In this document: positions 1 through 12,102 of the stretch, piece after piece
How the letters are laid out: each line of letters opens with the position of its first letter
Position numbering within the stretch: the first letter of the stretch is position 1
Source: Marine Group II euryarchaeote MED-G33
GTDB taxonomy: Archaea > Thermoplasmatota > Poseidoniia > Poseidoniales > Thalassarchaeaceae
Assembly: GCA_949538655.1 (NCBI GenBank)
Contig: CATISE010000078.1
Coordinates: 1-34,400, forward strand
Direction: 5' to 3'
DNA: 34,400 bases
Program-made: the position numbers and the translations under genes
The notes under the pieces: generated by a model
The model's input: the letters and a program-made list of their open reading frames with translations, nothing else
Database searches by the model: none
Told to the model about the DNA's origin: nothing

Positions 1-1
1 C

Positions 2-175
2 ACAATAGCCAGAATGGGTGATGCCTGTCCAACTTGGGAAGGAGTTTTACCAACTCAAGAGATTAACCTAAACAATGAATCATCAGGAGGTAGTTCCAAC
101 CTAAGTAGTTCATTTTCCATGTCACTTTCTGTGATTTCGGTGGTGATGGCTGCTGTGGTAATTCGTAAAGAATAA
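2..175 (+). CDS. C-terminal fragment of a membrane-anchored (surface) protein, 5' truncated by window edge
   Basis: Open frame from base 2 to TAA at 173-175: ...PTWEGVLPTQEINLNNESSGGSSNLSSSFSMSLSVISVVMAAVVIRKE*. Ser/Asn-rich linker, one hydrophobic segment and a short basic tail. Confidence 0.6.
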   Translation, partial: TIARMGDACPTWEGVLPTQEINLNNESSGGSSNLSSSFSMSLSVISVVMAAVVIRKE

Positions 176-357
176 CAAGCAGAAAATGTATTGATTTATC
201 CAGATGGTATGGGATTAGACTCACAAAAGTGAACAAGTGGTTTACTTATGATCACGAGGGGTTATGCTAAACACCCTTGTACGCAATCAGTCTGTTAAAA
301 AGGGGTCGCAGTGCGTCCTATTCGTGCGTACCCATGCGTTCGTGGACCCTTTGACAA

Positions 358-1179
358 TCAAGCGATACGATCCACAGTCTCTGGTGTAATGGCTTCATCC
401 TTGGTAACACGGAATGAAATGGCTTTGAGATTCTCAGGTCCATTTCTGAACTTCCGAATAACCATCCGTGTTTCAAAATCGGTTCCAAGCATTCCAACTT
501 CGAATTCCATGACAATATCACAAATGGAACGCAACTCACGCTCCACCGATTTGTCAACCATGTCACTAGATACATTGAGCAAGAGAATACCTCTGTGCAA
601 TTGCGCATGTGCTTGAATCATTCGCAGCATCGAGATGACTCGAGATGGTTCATTTCTAGCGAAGAAAAAGTCGAGGTTATCGATTGCAGCTCGGAAGTAA
701 GTGGGCATAGAGGTCATCTGACTTGTGAGATCGGTTAGATAATCGTGGATGTCATTATCGACGAATCTGGTTTGTGCAAGTCTCTGAATGTCTTGCATTG
801 TAAAACCCTCAAGCCTGTAACGACTGGCTCGTAAATCACGTTCCAAGACATTGCGGTTGTATTCTTCACCCATGGTGCGTACCATGATGTCAGTGGGCCA
901 ATCATATCGACGGAATAGTGAAAGAATTTCAGCTTGACTTTCAGCCGTGGAAATCAGCAATGTCTTTTCGGCATCTTCAGCAACCGATACAAATTGTTTC
1001 CCAAACAAATCCATTCCTGCACCTTGGTTTCCAATGGCCAGCAGTGTAAATCCACGTGGAATGCTGCCTTCATTGAGTGGACTACCAGTCAAGATTGCAT
1101 CGAATTTGGGTGAGCCAATACTTGCCATGTCACCATAGAACTCTTCATCATCGGCATCAAATCGAACAGTTGTTGTCAT
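358..1179 (-). CDS. KaiC/RecA-superfamily-like protein with degenerate Walker A (pseudo-ATPase)
   Basis: ORF 358..1194; the ATG at 1179 preceded by GAGGTG is the more likely start than the TTG at 1194. Degenerate P-loop GNQGAGMDLF (Lys replaced by Met), Walker-B-like RAAIDNLDFF, adjacent to two other KaiC-like genes. Confidence 0.65.
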   Translation of the reverse strand: MTTTVRFDADDEEFYGDMASIGSPKFDAILTGSPLNEGSIPRGFTLLAIGNQGAGMDLFGKQFVSVAEDAEKTLLISTAESQAEILSLFRRYDWPTDIMVRTMGEEYNRNVLERDLRASRYRLEGFTMQDIQRLAQTRFVDNDIHDYLTDLTSQMTSMPTYFRAAIDNLDFFFARNEPSRVISMLRMIQAHAQLHRGILLLNVSSDMVDKSVERELRSICDIVMEFEVGMLGTDFETRMVIRKFRNGPENLKAISFRVTKDEAITPETVDRIA

Positions 1180-1190
1180 ATCAGCACCTC

Positions 1191-1778
1191 TCAATGGATT
1201 ACGACCTGCCCACGGTCAATCAGGTCGGTGCAATACAGATCTAAATTTGCAAGCACACCTGGTGGTGTTTGGTCTGGAACGTTAACGATCGCCGTTAGCA
1301 CCTCACGTGCGCGAAACGTGTTGATGAATGTGTGAAGATATTCTGCCAGCATTCTCTTTTCATTGTAAATTGATAGTGCATTGACTGAATCAAGAATTAC
1401 GAAATTACCGGTTTCAGTGTATTCACCCAAGTGGTATAATGTCTGCAGCATGATTGACTCTAGCATGATTGGACTGTCTACAAATCGAACATTTGGATAG
1501 GGTATATTTGTGCCACCGATGAAACCACTTGACACCGTATCGATGAATTGAATTCCACTAGGGTCAACCCCAATTTGCTCAAGTGTTTGAATGACTTCTG
1601 TAGCGCTGCGAGATGCACAGATGTAGACACCTCTCATTTCAAAGCCCTGAATCAAAGGTTGCAACAATGAGGCGATAATCAACTCGGAATTACTCGTGCC
1701 GACACGAACCTGAATTGCTGATGAAGGTGTGGCTTCTTCAGCCAATTGCTGAGCGATACCTGTGTCCAATTCAATCAT
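1191..1778 (-). CDS. KaiC/RecA-like protein lacking Walker A
   Basis: Walker-B-like NFVILDSVNALS and RecA-like order of secondary structure, no GxxGxGK motif; overlaps the upstream KaiC gene by 8 nt. Confidence 0.6.
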   Translation of the reverse strand: MIELDTGIAQQLAEEATPSSAIQVRVGTSNSELIIASLLQPLIQGFEMRGVYICASRSATEVIQTLEQIGVDPSGIQFIDTVSSGFIGGTNIPYPNVRFVDSPIMLESIMLQTLYHLGEYTETGNFVILDSVNALSIYNEKRMLAEYLHTFINTFRAREVLTAIVNVPDQTPPGVLANLDLYCTDLIDRGQVVIH

Positions 1779-2619
1779 TCACAGCACCCCACTTCAACAT
1801 CGGCGTGAGCATCACACCCTTCGGTGTCAACTCTAAGGCATATTTCGCTCGTGCGTGAGATGTCCCTCTCATTTTTACGACCTGAACAAATCGTAGAAGA
1901 TGCCCCATTCGCTCAACGTCTCCGAGCACGATGATACCATCGAGAATGGCTTCTTCAACACCGAATGATGACCAGTATGCCTTGGCACCTGAAGATGTAA
2001 TTTCTGAGACGAGCAATGCAGTACAACCGAGTGTAGCAAGTGCTTTTCCAAGTTTGAACAAGAAGTCACGAATCAATTGCTCACTTGGGATTTTGTAGCA
2101 CAACGTTGTGACTGAATCAATTACCAATCGAGTTACACCAATCGTGTTGACGATATCTGTAATCGACTTGACCATGGCGTCGATATCTGACAATTCAAAC
2201 GTCGACTTCGTCATCCCTAGCCAAGAGAACAGGACGTCCATGTCGAATACGTTGATCAAACCTTGATCCACCAGTTGCATGTCGAAAAAGTCGAATTGAC
2301 GGACGTTCTCAAGAAGTTTGACAGAGGGCTCCGTCGCAGAAAAATGGGCGCAAGCTTCTCCATTGCTTGCACCATTCACCAGGAATTCCATGCACATTGT
2401 TGTCTTGCCTGAACCACAGGTTCCGGCGACAAGAACGGTGGAACCGTAAGGGATTCCACCTCGCAAAATCTCATCCAACCCAGGAATTCCTGTGACACAC
2501 CTGTCACGCTGGTACTGGGGGGTCGGCATCATGGGAACAGTCCGCGATTCAACAGGCTGTAGATAAGCCGATTGACTCAGAGGTGCCGAATTCACCCCAA
2601 CTGACGAGTTTCTTACCAA
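1771..2619 (-). CDS. KaiC-domain ATPase
   Basis: TGIPGLDEILRGGIPYGSTVLVAGTCGSGKTT (Walker A), RLVIDSVTTL (Walker B), C-terminal VVKMRGTSHARAKYALELTPKGVMLTP typical of KaiC-like proteins. Start uncertain (TTG at 2619). Confidence 0.88.
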   Translation of the reverse strand: MVRNSSVGVNSAPLSQSAYLQPVESRTVPMMPTPQYQRDRCVTGIPGLDEILRGGIPYGSTVLVAGTCGSGKTTMCMEFLVNGASNGEACAHFSATEPSVKLLENVRQFDFFDMQLVDQGLINVFDMDVLFSWLGMTKSTFELSDIDAMVKSITDIVNTIGVTRLVIDSVTTLCYKIPSEQLIRDFLFKLGKALATLGCTALLVSEITSSGAKAYWSSFGVEEAILDGIIVLGDVERMGHLLRFVQVVKMRGTSHARAKYALELTPKGVMLTPMLKWGAVND

Positions 2620-3692
2620 CCGGGTGTACCGCCGTCAACAGCGGTCCAATTTGTCAAACTGCTCGGTGAGCCACCAAGGTTGTAGGTCATTGAGTGATTT
2701 GCCTGGATGTTCCACGTATTATCCCAAGTAATGACAATTACATCATACGTCAATACAGTACCAGGCCGAGTCCAACCAAGTGTGATGGAATCTCCCTCGG
2801 CAGCCAATGTATCGATTGTACCAGTTCCAAGCACACCACTAGATGCTAAATCAATCATTGGGACATTGTAGGGGTTGTACTGTGTGGCTGAATTGCCAGT
2901 GCAAATAACGCGTCCACCGGCAGCTACGGCTCCATCCTGAATCAACTCAAATGCTCCCGGCCGGGACATGCTCCATCCAGAAAGGTTCATCGCAAATCCA
3001 TCAGGGTTTTCCAATTCAATCCACTCTGGTGGACCGTTCAATGGGTCGGCCATAAATTCAGTAATTCTGAGTCCCGATGGCTCCCGTCCCGCATTGTGTA
3101 CTTCCAATGTTACGCGCACAGAATCATCACCTAGATGCATTACACGACTCGCAGTGGCACCTTGCGTTGCGCCGGAGCGGTGAGACCCGTCTGAGAAGAC
3201 AATTTCACCAATGCTTGATTCGTCAGCACTTTGTACGATTATAATCGTTAGATTGATACTCAATCCTTCATCGATTCCAAGGCCATGAATGAGACGATCT
3301 TCTGTCACATTCCCGAGTGCTGAAATCCGATTCAAATCAAGATGCCCATCGCCATCCCCGATTGCGGGCAATAGATCAGCAGTGAGCAATGTACTGGCGT
3401 TGTATACATGCCAATCATCGGTTGAATTTTCGATATCACGGATTCCAGCGTCCCTTAACACAACATGGCCCTTAGAATCTGTCAATCTTTCGAGACTATC
3501 GATGGCCATTTTATCCAGTCGATCTGTGTCGGCCACATTGCTCCCCAGTTTCAGCTGGCTAAGGGCAAGAAAAGCACTGACGATGACCAAGAAAAGCACG
3601 AACGCGGAGAGGAATTCAACCACTGCCGTCAAGCCTCTCTCGTCGCGCACTTTTCGTGCGCTCGCGACCGCGTTCCCGCCCCGCCTCATCAT
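2613..3692 (-). CDS. Type IV pilin-like N-terminus with lamin-tail-like (LTD) domain, secreted/membrane protein
   Basis: RDERGLTAVVEFLSAFVLFLVIVSAFLALSQL resembles an archaeal pilin N-terminus; LRITEFMADPLNGPPEWIELENPDGFAMNLSGWSMSRPG resembles LTD. Overlaps the downstream KaiC gene by 7 nt. Confidence 0.7.
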   Translation of the reverse strand: MMRRGGNAVASARKVRDERGLTAVVEFLSAFVLFLVIVSAFLALSQLKLGSNVADTDRLDKMAIDSLERLTDSKGHVVLRDAGIRDIENSTDDWHVYNASTLLTADLLPAIGDGDGHLDLNRISALGNVTEDRLIHGLGIDEGLSINLTIIIVQSADESSIGEIVFSDGSHRSGATQGATASRVMHLGDDSVRVTLEVHNAGREPSGLRITEFMADPLNGPPEWIELENPDGFAMNLSGWSMSRPGAFELIQDGAVAAGGRVICTGNSATQYNPYNVPMIDLASSGVLGTGTIDTLAAEGDSITLGWTRPGTVLTYDVIVITWDNTWNIQANHSMTYNLGGSPSSLTNWTAVDGGTPGW

Positions 3693-3811
3693 GCTGCCAT
3701 AATGGTCGCATCCATCAACCCTGTGGCTAGATTCGTAGTGTCGTACAATCCTTCTGTTGCAGTGTCAGTTCGCCGAGGGGTATTTACGGGCCGTTTGTGG
3801 TCGTCGGTTCA

Positions 3812-6800
3812 ATGGGTTCAGTCCAGCGCGCCCTACGGGCGCGGAAGCAGCACCGTGCGAGCGGCTTGGTTTTGCTGATGATTTTCAGCTCTCTAGCGGC
3901 ATTTTTGGCACCCGTTCAAGCCAGTATTGCCACAGACGATTTGGCGATTGTGTCAGCGATTGAACCTCAACCGGAGATTCATTATGACTCCGACGACCTA
4001 ATCGATTGGACGCCCAGTGTTTTGATTGAAAATCAATATAATTTCAATGCCGTGGCTCGTACAATCGATCTCGAGATTTGTGGTGGTGATCACACCGGAC
4101 TTGCTACCTGCCCGGCTCAACATATTGTGAAAGAAGCATCCGCACAATCTCCAAATCTCAATCGCTCAGGAGTCGATGGTGATTCAGCAATTGTTTCCTT
4201 TTGGTCGTTCTTGTGGTTCGTAGACGCGGGAGATATTTCGACGTATTCTGGCGTTTTCACAGTCATGTTCCATTTTGCGATTGAAGACAGCAACGCTGCC
4301 AATGACCACCTTCGATATACAGTAACAATCGAAGAGGACTTGGTCGATTTGATCGCCAATGATCATGATGTTGACACATCAGTGGTATACAATAGTGGTA
4401 CTCCGATTCCTGCCAATCTCGATGTGCGTAGCCGTTCATGGCCGCAAGGTCAAAGCTTCTACACCCATTGGTCGATGCATTTGATCAGCCCATTGGTTGC
4501 TGAATCCCAAGATTGTGTTGATTGGGATATGAATTTCACAGGTATAGGTGACGCGGATGGTTCGGGTGAATTGATTATTCACACTGCAAATCACTATAAT
4601 TCAACCTCGAGTATTCACTACACCCCGTTCGATATCGAAGTTATGCTCACCAATAACTCAAACAAACTCCTAGGCAACATTGCAGTCACAGGAACCGAAT
4701 GGGGCGTTAATCATGATGTCGAAGTTACTGCTTCAGTGAACGGAACAGAGGTATACACCGAAAATTGGCTATTCGTTGGTGATGGAACAGTCCAGACCCA
4801 GCAATACAATACCGATCTCGAAAATGGTACGCTTTGCTTCACAGTCAAGATGACTGTAGATGAAATGCAAGTTGCTGAAGACAATCATGAGGTGACCGGT
4901 TTTGATGGGACATACAATTCCCAAATGATTCCATTGCCCGACATCATCGCGCCTTTCGCTGATGATTTTGAAGTTCGCGCATGGGTGAATGGGACTCAAT
5001 TGGACCCTAATTTATACAATGATATGATTGTCTTTGATCTCACAGTTAACGATACCACCGATGTATGGATTCGCGAAGTTGTCCCAGCACGTGGCACCAC
5101 TACGTATGTTTTCCAGGGAGGGGAGTATCTCGTCCGGTTCCCTTACGGCGAACAGTCGATTCGTGTTGTATCTGGAAATATTGGTTGGGTGACTGCAACC
5201 TCGACAGTCGAAGTGAATCTCTACAATTTGGTTACCAATGAATTTGCTGCGGGCCCCTATACCTGCGAAGTTACACTAATGCCTGGGGAAGAAACCAATT
5301 GTGATTTTGATTTCTCTTCAACAGGACTCTACACCCTCAATGCATCGATTACAACCACCGATGGTAACATCGATTCTCTACCCAGTGACAACTGGTTCGA
5401 GCAAGCGATCATCATTGATTTTGGAGCGATTAATCCAACAATTGCAAACCCTTCACCAACGGATGTTTTCGAAACCGGACAAAATATTCTCGCTGTTGCT
5501 GCAGTCGACCCACAGGCTCCAATGCCGTTAAATTACACATGGAGGATGAATTTCATGGAGATTTTGGGCTATGGGGCAGTCACCAATGTCACATTGCCCA
5601 TGGGCGAGTGGGTTCTAACCCTATATGTGACAGATGAAGCTGGAAATCTTGAAATCGCCACACAAAACATTCGTATTCTCAACAGAGTTGAATTGCAATC
5701 GATGCCTTACGTCACAGATGGTGTAGCGATTTCTACCTACTCAATGGAACTCGATTTCGATCCACCTCAATTGCCTCCGCCTGGAGTTTTCTATCCATCT
5801 GCATACAACAAAGGAATGGAGCCATTGGCCCTCTTCAACTTGACAATGGAATCCCCCTATGGTGTCGACATTAATGTAGACAGTATCGAAGCGTGGATTG
5901 ATTTGGACCAATTCCTCCCATCTTCAATCAATCAATCAACAGTCGAATTGTTGCGCTTATCAAATTGGTCCTCAACAGTCACAAATGAATTGGATGGTGC
6001 TGAGAGTTTTACCGTTTACAACAACGGTAGCCTACACATGACGTTGACCATGCACAATGGGGGCTCGTTCATGATTATTGGAGATCTAAGCCCCGTTGAA
6101 GTCAATCCTGCAAATTTGACCATGGTGCTCCAAAAAGATGGCCAAGTTCAACTGGAATGGGAAAATGAAGGAGATGTCGAGAATCCTTATTTCGGTGGCT
6201 GGAAGATTTTCAGAAAAGACACATTCCGATTTATTTTCCCGTATGATTCAGCTTCACACTTCGATGCATCAACCGGAGGTTATGCAATTACAGAAGTCTC
6301 GAGCGACACACAATCTTGGCAAGACCCCAATTTCTGGGAAGAAGGAACTTGCCTGTCCTATCTTGTGATGTCTCATAATCGTGCTGGGATGATTGATTGG
6401 CGGTTCGGAAACGTATCGAATGCGGTGTGGGATTCTGTGCAAGAACGCATGGTTGTCGACGAAGTTTGTGTCGATGATTCAGATCCTGGGACCACAGTAC
6501 AGAGCATGGATGCAATAGCCACCTTCGACAATAATTCCAAGCGCCACACGATTCATGTTAGTTGGACATGGCCCGAAATTGATGATGAAGGGCCATTGGC
6601 CTGGAATCTCTATCGCTCTCAAGTTGTACTACCGAGCGTCACTTACATGGAACCACTCGTCATTGGATTGCAGGGCACACCAGGTGAGACAGAATGGTTC
6701 AATGAATCAGAAAGTGGATTGCGTGAATCAATCAAGGTAGAGCAATTCTACTACTATGTGTTGGTCCCATTTGATGCGGTTGGGAACAGCGACTATCTTG

Positions 6801-7165
6801 TCCGGGATGCCAATGCGGTAGAAATCGAATTAGATGACATGTTCTGGGATTATCCTCACAATCAACCTCCGATTGAAGGTTGTAGGGACAGTAGTGCTGA
6901 AAATTACGATTCTGAAGCATTGATCGAAGATGGCTCGTGTACTTATCCCTGGGATGGCCGTCTTCAGAATGATCTCAAATCAGGAGCATTCCAGCAGGCA
7001 GGAATTGTTTGTCTTGCCTTGGGTGTGATGAATATGCTGATGATTCCTATGCTCATTAACAAGTTCAAGGAACAGAAGGTCAAACTCAAGCGAAAGCGTG
7101 CCAGGCAAAAGCGACTTTCTGGTGTTGAAGACTTCGCTGACGATTTAGAGGACTTCTTCGATTGA
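3812..7165 (+). CDS. Large surface protein with signal peptide, Ig-like repeats and C-terminal TM anchor
   Basis: ORF 3797..7165; TATA-like tatttac at 3781 is about 26 nt from the ATG at 3812 (leaderless start). N-terminal hydrophobic signal, C-terminal GIVCLALGVMNMLMIPMLI then basic tail; CRDSSAENYDSEALIEDGSCTYP motif near the C-terminus. Confidence 0.8.
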   Translation: MGSVQRALRARKQHRASGLVLLMIFSSLAAFLAPVQASIATDDLAIVSAIEPQPEIHYDSDDLIDWTPSVLIENQYNFNAVARTIDLEICGGDHTGLATCPAQHIVKEASAQSPNLNRSGVDGDSAIVSFWSFLWFVDAGDISTYSGVFTVMFHFAIEDSNAANDHLRYTVTIEEDLVDLIANDHDVDTSVVYNSGTPIPANLDVRSRSWPQGQSFYTHWSMHLISPLVAESQDCVDWDMNFTGIGDADGSGELIIHTANHYNSTSSIHYTPFDIEVMLTNNSNKLLGNIAVTGTEWGVNHDVEVTASVNGTEVYTENWLFVGDGTVQTQQYNTDLENGTLCFTVKMTVDEMQVAEDNHEVTGFDGTYNSQMIPLPDIIAPFADDFEVRAWVNGTQLDPNLYNDMIVFDLTVNDTTDVWIREVVPARGTTTYVFQGGEYLVRFPYGEQSIRVVSGNIGWVTATSTVEVNLYNLVTNEFAAGPYTCEVTLMPGEETNCDFDFSSTGLYTLNASITTTDGNIDSLPSDNWFEQAIIIDFGAINPTIANPSPTDVFETGQNILAVAAVDPQAPMPLNYTWRMNFMEILGYGAVTNVTLPMGEWVLTLYVTDEAGNLEIATQNIRILNRVELQSMPYVTDGVAISTYSMELDFDPPQLPPPGVFYPSAYNKGMEPLALFNLTMESPYGVDINVDSIEAWIDLDQFLPSSINQSTVELLRLSNWSSTVTNELDGAESFTVYNNGSLHMTLTMHNGGSFMIIGDLSPVEVNPANLTMVLQKDGQVQLEWENEGDVENPYFGGWKIFRKDTFRFIFPYDSASHFDASTGGYAITEVSSDTQSWQDPNFWEEGTCLSYLVMSHNRAGMIDWRFGNVSNAVWDSVQERMVVDEVCVDDSDPGTTVQSMDAIATFDNNSKRHTIHVSWTWPEIDDEGPLAWNLYRSQVVLPSVTYMEPLVIGLQGTPGETEWFNESESGLRESIKVEQFYYYVLVPFDAVGNSDYLVRDANAVEIELDDMFWDYPHNQPPIEGCRDSSAENYDSEALIEDGSCTYPWDGRLQNDLKSGAFQQAGIVCLALGVMNMLMIPMLINKFKEQKVKLKRKRARQKRLSGVEDFADDLEDFFD

Positions 7166-7168
7166 TGG

Positions 7169-7251
7169 CGCGACGTGGGAGATTTGAACTCCCGTGGGTG
7201 AACCCACTGGTTTAGCAAACCAGCGCAATGGCCAGACTATGCGAACGTCGC
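7169..7251 (-). tRNA. tRNA-Ser (anticodon GCU)
   Basis: Reverse complement GCGACGT TC GCATAGTCTGGCCATTGC G CTGGT TTGCTAA ACCAG TGGGTTCACCCAC GGGAG TTCAAAT CTCCC ACGTCGC G: 7-bp acceptor stem, long variable arm, discriminator G, anticodon GCT. Confidence 0.95.
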
Positions 7252-7275
7252 AGTGGCCGCACGACCAGCATTTTT

Positions 7276-7284
7276 CATTTAAGC
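7276..7284 (-). promoter_or_regulatory. Putative TATA box for tRNA-Ser
   Basis: Minus-strand CTTAAAT centred about 28 nt upstream of the tRNA 5' end (7251). Confidence 0.4.
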
Positions 7285-7296
7285 CGAGTGGTTTAC

Positions 7297-10074
7297 TCAC
7301 TCTTCCCCATCGTCAACTTGTTCTTGTTGTGCGGCTTCGAATTCTTCGCGATCAATGACCCCATCTTGATTGGTGTCCATCGAATCAAAATCATCCTCCT
7401 CGTCAATCAATTCAGAGGGTAATCGTGCTGTGAAAATAATCTCATCAACAAATCCGTCTTTGTCTTTGTTTCTTAGTTCCATGACTCTAGTTCCCTTGGT
7501 TGCCTTTCCTGTTGTTTCCTTTGTTTGGTCGGCCCGAACTCGAATCATCATACCTTTTCCAGTCAAGATGAAGAGTTGGTCCCCTAAGTCCGGAATGGTG
7601 TGAACACGTACAATTTCATCATCATCGCCAAGTTTCATGGTTGCTACTCCGCCTGCGCCACGGTTCGTCTTTCGATATCCATCTCTCTCTTGTTTGGTTT
7701 CACCGGTTTTCAAGTCGATGACCGGTTCGCCATCTTCGCCGATAATCGGGTGCATTTCACCATCGCCAAGACGGCTACGTTTGGCCATTCCATATTTAGA
7801 GAGGGTAAGGACTTGTGTTTCCTCATTTGAAGTGGCAATCATGCCGACAACAGCATCATTTTCTTTGAGGTTCATACCACGCACACCAGCTGTCACTCTA
7901 CCTTGGACCTTGACCGTAAATCCAGTAGATCCATCTGGTAATTGCTTTGTTTGACTTGGCTTGAACCTACATGCTCGTCCATTCTTTGAGACGAGTACAA
8001 CATGGTCATCATCTGTTGCTTCACGAACAGCAACCAGTGTATCGGTTTCAGTCTTGAATTTCAGAGCAAATTTACCATTCCGATTGATTCGTGTATAATC
8101 TTCCAGTTTTGATCTCTTTACAACGCCTTCATGTGTTGCGAAAATTAGGTAGTGCCCTTCTGGATTCTCTTGTAATTCTTTAGAAATAGGCAGTATTGTA
8201 ACTACACTTTCATCTTCGCGCAATCTCTCAATCAGGTTTCTGATGTGACTTCCTCGGCTGTGGCGACTCCCTTGCGGAGTCTCCCATGCCTTGAGCCCAT
8301 AGACGCGCCCCTGGTCAGTGAAAATGAGTAACCGATCTTTGCTGAAGCAAGTCAGAATTGATTTTGGGAAATCCTCATCTTTTGTGGTAACGCCCTTCAG
8401 CCCCTTGCCGCCGCGATTCTGAACCCGGAATGCTTCAGCAGGAAGATGTCTGATGTAATTGTCTTCGGATAGAGAGATGACAATAGCTCGCTCTTCGACC
8501 AGGTCTTCTCTGTCCATTGAGAGTGGCATTGGGTCAATGTCAGTACGACGCTCATCGCCGTGTTTTTCGACCATTTCATCTAATTCATTCAACAGAATTT
8601 CCAATTGTCGGCTACGGCTCCCCAGAATTGAATTGTATTCTGTGATGTCAATTTTCAATTCGTTGAATTCATCGTCTACTTTCTGAGTATCCATCTTTGA
8701 GAGTTGATACAGACGACGTTCAGCGATGGCCTTCGCTTGTGGTTCTGAGAAGTCAAAGGCTGAGAGTTTGCCAAATGTGACTTCACCACGAAGAATTTGT
8801 TCAAAGTGGTCACGACTATCCGCACCTTTACCGGCAGCCACAATATCATCAATTCGGGCTTGTGCCTTGACCAATCCTTCTAGCACGTGAGCACGAGCTT
8901 CTGCCTTGGCAAGATCGAATTGAGTTCGTCTGCGAATAACTTCTTCTCGGTGTCGAACGTAAGCGTGTAAGATTACGGGCAGGGTCAACTGCACGGGCTC
9001 TCGATTGATGATTCCCATCATGTTGGCCGAATATGATTCTTGCAATCGACTGGAACGGTATAATTGATTCAGAACAGCATGAGGGTCTGCATTCTGTTTG
9101 ATTTCAATCACCACACGAATCCCTTCCTTGCTGGATTCATCTCGAATATCTCGGATTCCTTTGACGGTTTCTTTACTCACAAGTTCGGCTATTGCTTCCA
9201 GCATTGCTGCTTTCTTGACCTGGTATGGGATTTCGGTGACGACAATACGCTTTCCGTTACCATCATCATGGACTTCACATTGTGAACGGATGTGGAACCG
9301 TCCATGGCCGGTTTCATACATGTCTCGAATGCCATCTATGCCATGTATTGTCGCACCAGTGGGGAAATCGGGGCCCTTTAGGTGTTGCATATATTCTCCA
9401 ATATCGATAGTGGGGGGCGTTTCAGGATCGCCATTTTCATCACCTTCTTCCATTATCCGTCCCACGTGTAGGTGGACAGCAGAAGCAACCTCTGGGAGGT
9501 TATGTGGGGGTATTTTTGTCGCCATTCCAACCGCGATACCGTCGCTTCCGTTGAGGAGGAGGTTGGGTAGCCTGGCTGGGAGTACTTCTGGTTCCTGTTC
9601 GGAGTCATCAAAATTCGGTTGGAAATTGACAGTATCTTTTTTGATATCTTCAAGCATATGCTTGGACAATCGATCAAGTCGACTTTCTGTATATCGCATT
9701 GCGGCAGGGGGGTCGCCGTCAATACTACCGAAATTGCCTTGACCATCTACAAGTGGATAGCGAAGACTGAAATCTTGTGCCATTCGAACCATTGTGTCAT
9801 AGATTGACTGGTCGCCATGAGGGTGATATTTACCCATCACTTCACCAACGGAGCGTGCTGATTTCGAATAGGAGCGGTCAGATGTATGTCCTGCTTCGTG
9901 CATCCCGTAGAGGACACGCCGATGAACAGGTTTCAATCCATCTCGAACCTCTGGTAATGCACGTCCGATGATGACAGACATTGCATAATTGATGTACGAT
10001 ATACGCATTTCATCATCGACAGTATGTCGAACTTGGTTATCGGTTGGGTTTGCTGGTAATTCATCATCACTCAT
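7297..10074 (-). CDS. gyrA: DNA gyrase subunit A with C-terminal EF-hand extension
   Basis: GyrA N-terminus ([31 protein letters not shown]), catalytic Tyr context [10 protein letters not shown], GyrA-like beta-pinwheel repeats, then [26 protein letters not shown]. Confidence 0.97.
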   Translation of the reverse strand: MSDDELPANPTDNQVRHTVDDEMRISYINYAMSVIIGRALPEVRDGLKPVHRRVLYGMHEAGHTSDRSYSKSARSVGEVMGKYHPHGDQSIYDTMVRMAQDFSLRYPLVDGQGNFGSIDGDPPAAMRYTESRLDRLSKHMLEDIKKDTVNFQPNFDDSEQEPEVLPARLPNLLLNGSDGIAVGMATKIPPHNLPEVASAVHLHVGRIMEEGDENGDPETPPTIDIGEYMQHLKGPDFPTGATIHGIDGIRDMYETGHGRFHIRSQCEVHDDGNGKRIVVTEIPYQVKKAAMLEAIAELVSKETVKGIRDIRDESSKEGIRVVIEIKQNADPHAVLNQLYRSSRLQESYSANMMGIINREPVQLTLPVILHAYVRHREEVIRRRTQFDLAKAEARAHVLEGLVKAQARIDDIVAAGKGADSRDHFEQILRGEVTFGKLSAFDFSEPQAKAIAERRLYQLSKMDTQKVDDEFNELKIDITEYNSILGSRSRQLEILLNELDEMVEKHGDERRTDIDPMPLSMDREDLVEERAIVISLSEDNYIRHLPAEAFRVQNRGGKGLKGVTTKDEDFPKSILTCFSKDRLLIFTDQGRVYGLKAWETPQGSRHSRGSHIRNLIERLREDESVVTILPISKELQENPEGHYLIFATHEGVVKRSKLEDYTRINRNGKFALKFKTETDTLVAVREATDDDHVVLVSKNGRACRFKPSQTKQLPDGSTGFTVKVQGRVTAGVRGMNLKENDAVVGMIATSNEETQVLTLSKYGMAKRSRLGDGEMHPIIGEDGEPVIDLKTGETKQERDGYRKTNRGAGGVATMKLGDDDEIVRVHTIPDLGDQLFILTGKGMMIRVRADQTKETTGKATKGTRVMELRNKDKDGFVDEIIFTARLPSELIDEEDDFDSMDTNQDGVIDREEFEAAQQEQVDDGEE

Positions 10075-10083
10075 TCTATCACC

Positions 10084-12087
<2,004 letters not shown>

Positions 12088-12102
12088 TTATTTTTTAATG
12101 TC

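Noticed and set aside
298-345. Three TGCGT copies (gtgcgtcctattcgtgcgtacccatgcgt), considered as repeat array or tRNA remnant
   Set aside because: Too short and irregular for an array; no T-loop or acceptor pairing for a tRNA.
3465-3878. 137-aa plus-strand ORF(s) overlapping the pilin-like gene and divergent promoter
   Set aside because: Antisense to a better supported CDS and runs through the promoter region of the 3812 gene.
9098-9742. 214-aa plus-strand ORF
   Set aside because: Lies antisense within gyrA, whose reading frame is clearly supported by conserved motifs; Ser/Arg-rich composition is typical of a shadow ORF.
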